A stretch of 64,000 bases of DNA from Zelonia costaricensis (Eukaryota > Euglenozoa > Kinetoplastea > Trypanosomatida > Trypanosomatidae): NCBI GenBank assembly GCA_030849075.1, contig JASAOO010003548.1, positions 1-64,000 on the forward strand. Direction: 5' to 3'. Below, in pieces: positions 49,557 to 58,600 of the stretch. The position numbers and the translations under genes are program-made. A model generated the notes under the pieces. The model did not search any database. It was not told where the DNA came from and saw nothing but the letters and a program-made list of their open reading frames with translations. Position 1 is the first letter of the stretch. Every line of letters starts with the position of its first letter.

Positions 49557-50165
49557 TGAAGAAGCGACTAGTCGCCAATGTTGAATATCTATCCTTCACT
49601 GTCTCCTCCTCTTTCTCTCTCGCCAGTCTGTTTGCCTTCACTCCCTTCCCTGTCCGCGCTATTTACGAAAAAAAAAAAAAAAAAAAGGAATTATTTTCAC
49701 CACTGTGCATCGATTCATCCTGTACCGTCTGTTCTACGTCAAAACGTTTTTTTTTTTTTTGTTGTTGTTGTTTGTTTGCTTGATTCTATGTTTGTCTTTG
49801 TGTAGGCGCCGGACGGTCCGGCCTTTGTCAGTTTCCCACCCTCCGCCCTCCTTGCTCCGGGGCAGGAGTTTCTCGAGGAACGAGGGTGGGAACCCTATCC
49901 CCTGTCGAAAACAACAACAAGATCGAAACCTCCTGCCCCGGTTGAGTACCCACAACAGCGGCTACGTAGCCACGGTTTGGTTGGTGTGAGAGAGTTGGGC
50001 TGTGAAACATGGTTGGTCGCCACGACGACTCACACACATGAATTATCCTTGAATGAATAAAGACATGTGTGTAACCTATTCGCCCCTATCCTCTCCTCTA
50101 TACTCAATCATATTGCTACTTATACGGACAGAAAGGGAGCTCAAAGGCACGATATTCATTCTGCA
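49557..50165 (+). repeat. SIDER-like repeat copy 5
   Basis: This full-length copy of about 600 bp runs from TGAAGAAGCGACTAGTCGCC to TACGGACAGAAAGGGAGCTC and then AAAGGCACGATATTC. It is divergent in the middle, with an A-run (49668-49686) and a T-run (49747-49760), but collinear with copy 6. It contains a 12-bp perfect hairpin stem, CCGGGGCAGGAG (49857-49868) with CTCCTGCCCCGG (49930-49941). Confidence 0.65.
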
Positions 50166-50335
50166 ACCAGGCGGAAACTGCGGGCGGAGCTCCGACAAGG
50201 CCATTGTGATGGCTCGGGTCTCCGCGGCGTTGATGTTGTCTGCCCGCCGTGGCCAGCGCGCTCCCAAGATGATGGTTGCCTTCGACTCGCAGTCGATGCA
50301 AACGGCGCCCCACCCGTCAGGAGTGGCGTCGCTGT
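50166..50335 (+). other. Possible degenerate retroelement coding remnant between two repeat copies
   Basis: The plus-strand frame through here reads ALMLSARRGQRAPKMMVAFD followed by SQSMQTA. The FDSQS-type segment recalls the second catalytic motif of RNase H domains in ingi/L1Tc retroposons, from which SIDERs and DIREs descend. The match is short and unverified. Confidence 0.25.
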
Positions 50336-50935
50336 TGAAGATGCGATTTGTCGCCAGTGTTGAGTGTCTCCTTCTTCCGTGCCTCTACCTTTTTCTTTAT
50401 TGCCAGTCTACGCCCCATTTCTGTTGCGCTATCCCCCCCCCCCCCCAAAAAAAAAAGAAAGGCATCCTGTATGCGCTCCTGCGGGAGCCACGCTAATACG
50501 TGTTTTATCCTGTAACGCTTTCAGCGTTTTCTTTTCTTTTGATCTCCCTCTTAAGTTACTTACACTCGTTCGTGTGCTCGCCCTGCTCTGCCGGTGTATT
50601 AGGTCAGTTTCCACCCACCCCCACCCTCCCCACTCGAGGGCAGGAGTATCGAGAGGGGTCGGGGTCGGGACGTCAACTCTCCCGTCGAAAGCCAACGAGA
50701 ACAACGAACACCCCTGCCCTGTTGTTGCGAGCACCTCTGCGGTATCCGAGACTGCGGTTGTTTGGTTGAGAGAGAGCTTTGATGGGCTCATGGTCGCCAA
50801 GACGACCTGTGACAGATGCAGCATGTTGTGATCGATTCACACATGCCGTAATTTATCCATCCCATCTTTTACCCTTTCCCACAGTAACCACATCCAATCG
50901 ATACGGACAGAGAAGGAGCTCGAAGGCACGCTAGC
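50336..50935 (+). repeat. SIDER-like repeat copy 6
   Basis: This full-length copy starts TGAAGATGCGATTTGTCGCC and ends at ACGGACAGAGAAGGAGCTCG then AAGGCACGCTAG. It is closest to copy 3 at 5303-5880: TATGCGCTCCTGCGGGAGCC, GACGTCAACTCTCC, GTTGTTGCGAGCACCTCTGC and GAGACTGCGGTTGTT are all shared. It lies in tandem with copy 5. Confidence 0.7.
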
Positions 50936-51362
50936 CCTCTTCCACTCATGACTTCCTAACCTTGTGCTGTGTTTTGAATCGCCGACTTGGACCGGTGTCT
51001 CCGCGTCGCTTGTGCACAAGCTCGTACACAGGGGGAAAACAATCAAACCACAGCGAGAAGGGGGCGAACAAAGAGGTTGGACAGCTGCGAATACGTAGAG
51101 CACCGCGCGCCTCGCTGCACATCAGCGAATGGCCGTGGCTGTGTCACCCCAGCTTCCGCCTCTGCCGCCCGCTTTTTGCGTGGCGCTCTTTGCCGGCGGT
51201 TGGGTCGTCGGGCTGGGCCGCGGGGCAGGGGCCGGGGGGCGGGTGGCCGCGGGGCAGGGGCCGGGCTGGGGCGGGGCGTGGAGGCGCGGCCAGCCGGGGG
51301 CGCTGGGCGGGTGGTGCCCGCCCCACCCGGCGCCGCCGTTTTGTTCCCTTTCGTTTTTGTTT

Positions 51363-52457
51363 TTAGCGCAGCACTCGGCGGTGTTTCGGGTCGAGCAGCA
51401 ACGCAGCGGCTGCCGCGGGGTCGGCGTACATGGCGGGGCTGATGCCGCCCCTGCCGTCGCGCGACTCTCCGGCTGCGTTGGTTGCCCCCGGCATGGTGGA
51501 GAGGTAAAGGTGCCCGTGCGACGGAAGCAGCACGGCCGCGGCCTCGTACGCGATGGCGAAGAGCCGGCAAACGACACACGGCAAACGCTCACCAACAATC
51601 AGCGCCTTCTGCTCCGCCGTCGGCAGCGGGGGGACAGGGGCGGAGCGAAGCACCTCGACGTGGAGGTGCTCCAGCAGTTTCTGCTCCGCGTGGCGCCCCT
51701 TCTCCCCGCGGACAAGCACAAACTCCGAGACCTGAAATACCCCCGCGACGCCCCAGCCTGCAACGGCCGCCTCCAGGTCCGCCTCGGTCAGCGTCTCGTT
51801 GTTCGTGGCGACGTAGCAGCGGCGGAGCGCCGGGCTGCTGCTGCGGCCGCCCTTGTCGGCCGCCCTGTGTACAGAGGAATAGGCGCGGCGCGTGTTGTGC
51901 GCGGCGTGATCGGCTTGGGCGATGGGGCCTGCCTTGGGCATCAGCATGACCTGCACCTCATCTGCGTTGTGCAGGCTGTGGTGGCACTGCAGGAAGTTGT
52001 GCAGCGGGTGAACCAAAGCGCGCACCACGTTGGAGAGGTAGCGGTCGAGCAGGAAGGGGGAGGCGGCGTCACGCTGCGGCCGCGCCACGCGCTGAAAGAG
52101 TACTGGGTGCTGCGCGGATTTGAGGTCTGATGTCGCCATCGTGCCGTGCCGCGACACCAGCTCATTGAGGTGCGCCGTGCCGGCCAAGTCGTACCGGTCA
52201 AACGCGAGGTCCGCCACGTCAGCGCCGGCGCGAGTGGCCGCCGCGCTGTGTTGCGGTTCCCACCCCTGCTGGGCCGCCCGTGCACCCCACGCTGCGCTCA
52301 CCTCGCCTCGCGTGACCACTGCGGCTGCAACGGCGGTACGCCGCAACCGTGCGTTCAGCTTTCTCGCGCCGGTGGCGTGCGCTGTCAACGGGACGGTGCG
52401 CTTTACGCTGGGCCGCTTCCCTTTACGCGCGGCATCGGCGGCTCTGATCCGGCCCAT
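51363..52457 (-). CDS. Deaminase-fold protein with HAE and PCxxC zinc motifs, unassigned family
   Basis: The 364-aa protein is not a recognised housekeeping enzyme. The N-terminal 60 residues are basic (AADAARKGKRPSVKRT), then a mixed helical region, and from about 215 an alpha/beta core. It carries H256-A-E258 in KGRHAEQKLLEHL and C294-VV-C297 in ERLPCVVCRLFAIAYE. The H-A-E and P-C-x-x-C pair with 36 residues between E258 and C294 is the zinc-dependent deaminase signature. The HAExxLL form recalls the OTT_1508-like or Leishmania-type deaminases catalogued computationally (from memory). The substrate could be nucleic acid or nucleotide; unknown. The minus-strand acceptor AG at 52504-52505 supports this start over ATGs further upstream. 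The gene ends at the edge of the convergent strand switch. Confidence 0.68.
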   Translation of the reverse strand: MGRIRAADAARKGKRPSVKRTVPLTAHATGARKLNARLRRTAVAAAVVTRGEVSAAWGARAAQQGWEPQHSAAATRAGADVADLAFDRYDLAGTAHLNELVSRHGTMATSDLKSAQHPVLFQRVARPQRDAASPFLLDRYLSNVVRALVHPLHNFLQCHHSLHNADEVQVMLMPKAGPIAQADHAAHNTRRAYSSVHRAADKGGRSSSPALRRCYVATNNETLTEADLEAAVAGWGVAGVFQVSEFVLVRGEKGRHAEQKLLEHLHVEVLRSAPVPPLPTAEQKALIVGERLPCVVCRLFAIAYEAAAVLLPSHGHLYLSTMPGATNAAGESRDGRGGISPAMYADPAAAAALLLDPKHRRVLR

Positions 52458-53458
52458 GATGGCTGCCTCGTGTGTGAGGGGGACGACAGCGACGCGTGCG
52501 GTCCTGCGTTGCCGGTGCGCGTCGTGTGCACGCATCAGGGCGTGAGAGCAACGAAGAGGTTGACGAAAGAGAGAGGGAGGAGAGTGGTACCGTGCAAGGA
52601 GGAGGGGAGGGGGCATGAATGGCAGCGGCGCTATTAGCGACGCTGTGCTCGGCAGGGGCTTCCACGCGTCTCTGAAGCCCTCTCATGGGCCGGCGGTCAC
52701 ACTCTCGCAGCACGCGGTAAGGGTGCGGTGCCGACTGCTGCCGTGCGGGGGTTTCCGTAGTCCCCTTGGTAGAATCGCCTCGCAAAGGCGCTTTGGATGT
52801 GCACAGGGGAGTGGAGGCGAGGAGGACACAACAAATGCGAGGTGAGGACCCCGCGGTTGGAAAAAAAAAAAGATAATGCGTTCGTTTCCGACTGACGGCG
52901 ATGCGCGGGTGGAAAGACAAAGAAAAGTAAGCAAGAGCCGCAGCCACGCCGCGACGGGAGGGAAGCGAAGTGCAGAAGAGGGGAGGGGGGCCGAAGTGAA
53001 ACAGAGGCGTTCGTCCAAGAGAAGAAGCACCGTGTAGCCGGTCAGCACATTGAGAATGTGCCAAGTGAAATGAGGAGAAGGGGGTGGAGGTGATGGTGGG
53101 GGATGCACCTTGCGCTAAGGGAGGGAGTGGCGGAGCGATCGAGCGGAACAGGAGGGGAGGGGGGAAGACGGAGGATGGAAGAGAGCAACGCGATGGGCTG
53201 GCAGCTGAAGGAGGAAGGGGGTGCGTACGTGTGTGCGTCCCACACAACGCAATAAGCTGAAAACAAAAAAAGAAAACAAAAAAAAAGAGGAGGGAGGTGC
53301 AGGCATGAGGGGGCAAGGAATGGAAACACGACTGCAGCGTGCGCTTGTCAAGTGTGCCGGGACTTGACGCCCTGCTCTTTCGCGCTTGCTCACGACCGAG
53401 CTACACCTGCGGAGGTCCGGCTGCGATCTGGTGTACCGGCGCGAGGCACCCCTCTTTC
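52458..53458. other. Intergenic region
   Basis: It is purine-rich on the plus strand (pyrimidine tracts on the minus strand), especially 52555-52615, 52860-52990 and 53080-53300, as expected between two minus-strand genes. A-runs occur near 52861-52871 and 53266-53287. No gene is seen. Confidence 0.5.
52504..52505 (-). promoter_or_regulatory. Likely spliced-leader acceptor AG for the deaminase-like gene
   Basis: On the minus strand a C/T-rich tract (about 52610-52535) is followed by ...CGCAG. The AG lies 46 nt before the chosen ATG and downstream of two earlier in-frame ATGs, so it decides the start. Confidence 0.45.
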
Positions 53459-54505
53459 TCAGACGAGGCGGATTGTGTTCTTGCCCACACTCCTGCCCGA
53501 ATGCAGGTAGTCCACGGCATCGGCCACCTTTTCCAGCCCACACATCTGCCCCGCCGGATCACAGTGCACCTGCAGCTCGCCGTCATCGAGCATGCGCACG
53601 AGGTCTGCGAAGTAGCCCGAAAGGACGGCGCGGAAGTGGGGGAGCATAAAACCCATGACAGACGCGCTTCGGCGCAGGAGAAAGTTGTGGTGCAGCAGCG
53701 CGTAGTCGGTGCTCGTCTCGTCCACCTTGTTGTTGCTGCTCCTCTGCCACGCCGAGCCGTCCTTGTAACCGCTGATGCCGCCGATCAAAACGAGACGGCC
53801 GTGTGTTGCGAGGTGCTGAACGGCAAGCCGCTGCAGCGTGCCGCCGACGCCTTCGTAGACGACGTCGAAGCCGTTGGGGGCAACGCGCGTCATATCTGCG
53901 GCAACCTCTTCCTCCGGCTTCTTGTACACAATCACCTCGTCGCAGCCGATGCTGCGCAGGTATACCGCTTTCTCCGGCGTCCCGCACGTCCCGACGACGC
54001 ACTTGCAGCCGTACTTCTTCTTGAGCAGCTGCACGGCGATGCTGCCGGTGCCGCCGCCAGCGGCCGTCACGAGGGCCGTGTCTGCTTGTGAGGGCCGGCA
54101 CAGCTCCCCGAGCGACACCGCCGCGGTGAGGCCGCTGACGTTGATGGCGAGGTACTTGGGGTCGATGGCAGGCACGCGCAGGCACGCCTCGGCCGGCACG
54201 TCCTGATACTCGGCGTACCCGCCAGGCCAGTACACAGCAACAGCGTCCCCTACCCCGAAGCCCTCCACCCCGGCGCCCACGCGCACCACCTCGCCGAGCC
54301 CCTCGAGGCCAAAGTCGTACGGCACCTCGTACCGAGGCCCGTACAGGTTCTGGATCGAGTTGATGTCCGTGGCGTTGACGCCAGCGTAGTGGTGCCGAAC
54401 CAGGACGTGACCATCCTCGACGCGGTCCGGGACGGGAAAGGTGTTGATGCGCGTCGCCTTGCGGAAGTCCTGGCCTTTCTCGATCACCTGCAGCTTGCGG
54501 TACAT
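53459..54505 (-). CDS. MDR-superfamily oxidoreductase (quinone reductase / PTGR3-ZADH2-like)
   Basis: The 348-aa length and layout are those of a medium-chain dehydrogenase/reductase. An N-terminal GroES-like domain contains GVNATDINSIQNLYGPRYEV and GLGEVVRVGAGVEGFGVGDA. The NAD(P)-binding Rossmann segment is TAAGGGTGSIAVQLLKKKYG (about 165-184), followed by VGTCGTPEKAVYL and the GFDVVYEGVGG strand. The structural zinc cysteines of alcohol dehydrogenases are absent, pointing to the zinc-less quinone oxidoreductase or prostaglandin reductase 3 (ZADH2) branch. The expected activity is NADPH-dependent reduction of quinones or activated double bonds. A minus-strand pyrimidine tract and AG at 54531-54532 lie 26 nt before the ATG. 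Confidence 0.85.
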   Translation of the reverse strand: MYRKLQVIEKGQDFRKATRINTFPVPDRVEDGHVLVRHHYAGVNATDINSIQNLYGPRYEVPYDFGLEGLGEVVRVGAGVEGFGVGDAVAVYWPGGYAEYQDVPAEACLRVPAIDPKYLAINVSGLTAAVSLGELCRPSQADTALVTAAGGGTGSIAVQLLKKKYGCKCVVGTCGTPEKAVYLRSIGCDEVIVYKKPEEEVAADMTRVAPNGFDVVYEGVGGTLQRLAVQHLATHGRLVLIGGISGYKDGSAWQRSSNNKVDETSTDYALLHHNFLLRRSASVMGFMLPHFRAVLSGYFADLVRMLDDGELQVHCDPAGQMCGLEKVADAVDYLHSGRSVGKNTIRLV

Positions 54506-55652
54506 GGTGTTTCGCCAAGGAGAGCTGGACCTGGAGGAGGGATTGAAGACAGGTAAGGGAAGCTGTCGAGTCAAGAAAGAGAGCGCGGAGTGGATGGGAC
54601 GTGAGAAGTGCGAAAACTACGACGATGCGCGTCAATGCGGAATGCTGGGGAAGACCGTGACGCGACGCACATGTATGCTCCACGCCATGTGGAGGAGGAA
54701 ATCGGGAAAAAAAAAGAGGGAGCAAAGGGGGAGGGGAAGTTGAAGGGAGGCACTGACGAGACTCAGGAGGGACGCACACGGCAATGTGGAACATGCTAAG
54801 CGGTGTGCGCGCGTGTACGGGGACAGTGCAGGACGCAACAGACACTCGAAGGGCTACAGAATGCGCTCCTCGCGCTCGACGCGAGGCTCGCACGTGCCGA
54901 GGCAGAGCAGCTGCACACCTTTTTCTTCTCTGCCGCGCCTGCGTCAAAAGAAGAGAGAGAGGCGAACGGGCACCGCCGCCGCCGCTCTGTTCCTCCGTAA
55001 GCGTTGCGGTGAGGCGTGCCCAACGACAGTATGTTGTTCTTCCGGGGATTGTCTTCGTCCTTTCACGCGACACGCACCGTCGTCACGGCGGCTCTGCGCA
55101 GCAATGGCCGCAGCGCACCGCAGAGCCTTCACCAAGGCGGAGCACGGAGCTGCGGAGGGCGAACGCGGTTGTTGAGCGAGACAGAAGAGGAACCGGGCCA
55201 GACCCCCGAAACAACAGGGTGAAAGTAGGACACACAAAAGGAAAGTAAACAAGGAAAACGCACACCAATACAAGAAGTACTTTTGTGAGACACCACCGTG
55301 TCTCATCAACTTAGTCGTTTCGATCTAGATCGCAATGCACTCCTCAGCGCCACCGCAGACGTCGCCATCTCAACAGGCACACACACACACACACACACAC
55401 ACAGACTGAAAAGAAAAAAAAGGGAATCAAGTGCGCACCAGGCAGCGTAAAGGAGCGCGGACGCGACAAGAAGAAAAGCGGGGCGGCGGCGGCAGAGAAC
55501 GGGAAGAGGAAAGAAAGAGACAACGAGAGGAGACAGCACCCCTACCGCATGTGCGGCGTCGCGAGGCAGGAAGCCGAACGTGAGAAGAAGCCCCTCACTT
55601 CTTGGTCCTCGGCTGTCCCACGGGACGGCTACACCCCGAGGGTACGCGCAAC
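54506..55652. other. Intergenic region with CA microsatellite
   Basis: This lies between two minus-strand genes. A (CA)n run occupies about 55378-55402, followed by an A-run near 55410-55422. It is otherwise purine-rich on the plus strand. No gene is seen. Confidence 0.5.
54531..54532 (-). promoter_or_regulatory. Likely spliced-leader acceptor AG for the MDR oxidoreductase
   Basis: The minus-strand tract CAATCCCTCCTCCAG ends here, 26 nt upstream of the ATG. Confidence 0.5.
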
Positions 55653-58600
55653 TCACGTTGACGACGTGCTGGCGGTTGTGTGAGCATCAGAACTCGCCTC
55701 CGTCTCCTCGACCTCCTCGCCCTCCTCCCACTCCTCGAAGTCGTCTTCATCGTCTTCCTCTGCGCCGCTGTCGCCCGCGTCGTCGACCACCTCCTCCTCG
55801 TCCTCGTCGTCGAAGTCGTCGTCGGTGTCGCTAGTGTCGTCGATGTCGTAGCCGTCCTCCACCGACCAATCCCCCATCTCCTCCTCCTCGTCGTCTGCGC
55901 CCAGGTCGCTGTCGTGCTCCTCCTGCGCTGCCGGCGAGGCAAAGGCGCCGTGGTCGGGAAACGGGCCGGCGGACAGGCTGAAGAGGCGAATCACCGAGTC
56001 GATGTCGTGGTCAAGAATGGCGGCGCAGTAGCGATCCGACGGGTCGACGGCAAAGGACTTGAACGCCGGCCGCACCTCCTCGGAGAAAATGCTGTCGAGC
56101 GTGTAGCTGTCGACGGCGGAGACGATGGGGAGGTGGGTGCCGGAGTGGCGGGAGGCCTCGCGGAAGCTGTACAGCACTCGCCCTGCGCGCGAGCAATGGA
56201 AGCTGGTCGTCTTCTGGAACGTCGGTACGGTCTGCATCATGCGCCACGTCCGCATGTCCCACACCTTCTCGTCGATGAGAACGAGCGGTTGGCCGGGGTG
56301 GAAGACGCTCGCAAAGGACTCGGTGATGCGGTCAAAGCGAAAGATGGGCTTCTCCGGCATGCGCAAGTCCCACAAAATTGCGTCGTTGAGGACGAGCTGC
56401 GACGTGCGGTCAAAGAGGGCGACGTTGGCCGTGTTTTCGCCGGTCCAGATCGGGTCCGACAGCGTCCGCAGCTCCACCCCCGTGACGAGGTCGTGCACTC
56501 GGCAGGCGTGCTCCTGCTCGCTGGTCACGACGGCAAGTCGGTTTTCGTGCGAGAAGCGCAGCGTGCGGCACTCACTCAGCTCCTGCTGCGGCACGGGTAG
56601 AAGATTGCGCCGCATGACGTGCACCTTGTGCGTGTCGTTGACAGCAGCGATGAAGCTGCCGTCGTCGGAGACGACGAGCGTTGCGATCGCCTCGTTCTCA
56701 AACACGAGGTGCTGCTCCAGCAGCTTCTCGTCCGTCGTCTCCTCCGGGAAGGTGTCGAACACCGCCACAGCCCCCTCAGACGTGCCGATGACAATGGAGT
56801 CGCCGCCGTCACAGAACGCCACGCTTTCGCCCTGCAGCTCCTCGCCGCTGCCGGTGATGTCGAACATGAAGGCGGGGTACCGGTAGGTGAGCCAGTTCGC
56901 GTTCGTCTGCATGCGCAAGGTGACCTTGCCGCCGCAGCGGCGCCGCAACAGCCGGTTGAACTGGTTGCGTGTGTCGTCCAGCGGGGTGGGCGGGGGCAGG
57001 TAGACGTGCTTCTTCGTCAGATCGAACTGCGGGAGCGTCTCGATGGGGTTGGGGCAGCGGTCCTGCTGCTGGCGCAGGTACGAGCGAATCACGCTGTCCA
57101 GCGTTGGTGTCGGCCCCTTAGCGGCGGCGTCACTGATCGACATCGAGGTGGTGCCGGCTCCGTCAAGGTACGCGATGCCGCCGGCCGCCGACGGCGACTT
57201 GATGCCGCTCTCGCTGCGCAGCGCCGCCGCGGCAGCCGCAAGCCCCTCGCTGTCCAGGTGCTCTGCGATGAGCTCGAGCAGTGACTCCTTCGAGTAGTCC
57301 ACCACCGCGCGGCCGATGATCGTCTGGCGCTGCTCCATCTCGAGCGGGTCGACGGCGTGCACCTTCACAACGTCGGCCTGGCTGACGCCGCCAAACGCGG
57401 TCGGCATGAAGGACTTGAGGTTGTCCATGAAGTGCCCTGCCGGGCCGAGTTCTGTGGGAAGCTTGCGGGCCCCCATCACTGAGATGAACTCCCGCTGCAC
57501 GTCGCTGTACTGCGCCGACAGATCCTGCACCAGCGTGCGAATGTTGAGCGCCTCAAAGAGGGCCGCGGTGTCGCTGTAGCGCCGCAGCACCGCCATCAGC
57601 TGCACCGCCCGCGCGACGACTGGGAAGTAGCTGAGTTTCGCCGACATCGACGCCTCCTTGCGGATCTTGAGCACCTCAAGAAGGGCTCGCACACCGTCGC
57701 TTGCGCGGAAAGCGCCGCAGGCGTTGTTGAAGTTCGCGACCGCGCCCTCGTCGGCCGTGTCCATTGGCGGGTTTGTTACGTGGATGAGGATTTGCAGCGC
57801 TGCCACCACGCACGGCAGCAGATGCGCCTCGCGCGACGTGTTACGGTTCTGGTACGACACAGCGAGGTCGTTCACGATGGCGAGCAGCTGCGCGATGCCG
57901 GACTCATGCGAGCGCACTTCGGCGATAAGCGGCCGCACGTACGGAATTACGGTGAGGGCACACAGGGCCTGCAGCGACGCAATGAGGAGGTCCCACCGGC
58001 TTTGCACAAAGAAGAAGTTGGCGCAGCGAAGCAGCAGCGTGTGCATGCCCTTGTCAACGAGCTGCTGGATCGCACCGAGGCGCTCCGGGGTCAGGAGACT
58101 CTGCACGTTCTCAGCCGACACACCAGGCAACCCGGGCGACGGCGCCGCCAGGAAGCCGAGAATGGCGTCGACGGTCGGCGGGTCGCGCGGCAGCGACATG
58201 GTTCGCGACGACTGCGTCACGAGCGCCGACAAGACGCGGTGCTTGCGGAAGATGACCTTGGTGGACAACATCAAGTGCGTCACGAGGTAGATGTTGAGGC
58301 ACCGCAGCAGCGCGAGCAGCAGGTCGCTGTGCATGACGTCGAATTGCTCCTCCGACACCTTCACGCACCGCTCCAGCGCCTCGATGGACTCGACCGGGCC
58401 GTTCTCCGCTTCAAAGTAGTCGAGCACGATAGGAAAGCTGAGCGAGTGAAAGAGAAAAGCGCCCACGCTGCTCTGCACGTCGCCGTTGGTGGTGTGCTTC
58501 CACTGATCAATGATGAACTGCATGATTGGATCAAAATGGCTCTGTTGCCGGCGCAGCAGCTCCTCAAACACGGCAGTTTTGGCCAAGTGGGAAAGCACGA

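Larger units (their letters stand above)
48496..51362. other. Convergent strand-switch region
   Basis: Plus-strand genes end at 48495 and minus-strand genes begin (by their stop codon) at 51363. The 2.9-kb gap has no gene. It holds a second copy of MIF upstream DNA, three SIDER-like repeats (one inverted), A- and T-runs near 49668-49686 and 49747-49760, and a GC-rich tract at about 51175-51345. Convergent switches in this group are where Pol II transcription ends, often with base J (established for the group, not visible here). No tRNA gene was recognised. Confidence 0.75.

Noticed and set aside
48496..51362. tRNA or 5S RNA genes in the convergent strand switch
   Set aside because: Such genes are common at these sites, but no convincing A/B box pair or cloverleaf could be found by eye.
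55680..56600. 306-codon plus-strand frame opposite DCAF1
   Set aside because: Antisense shadow of the WD40 and acidic-tail region.
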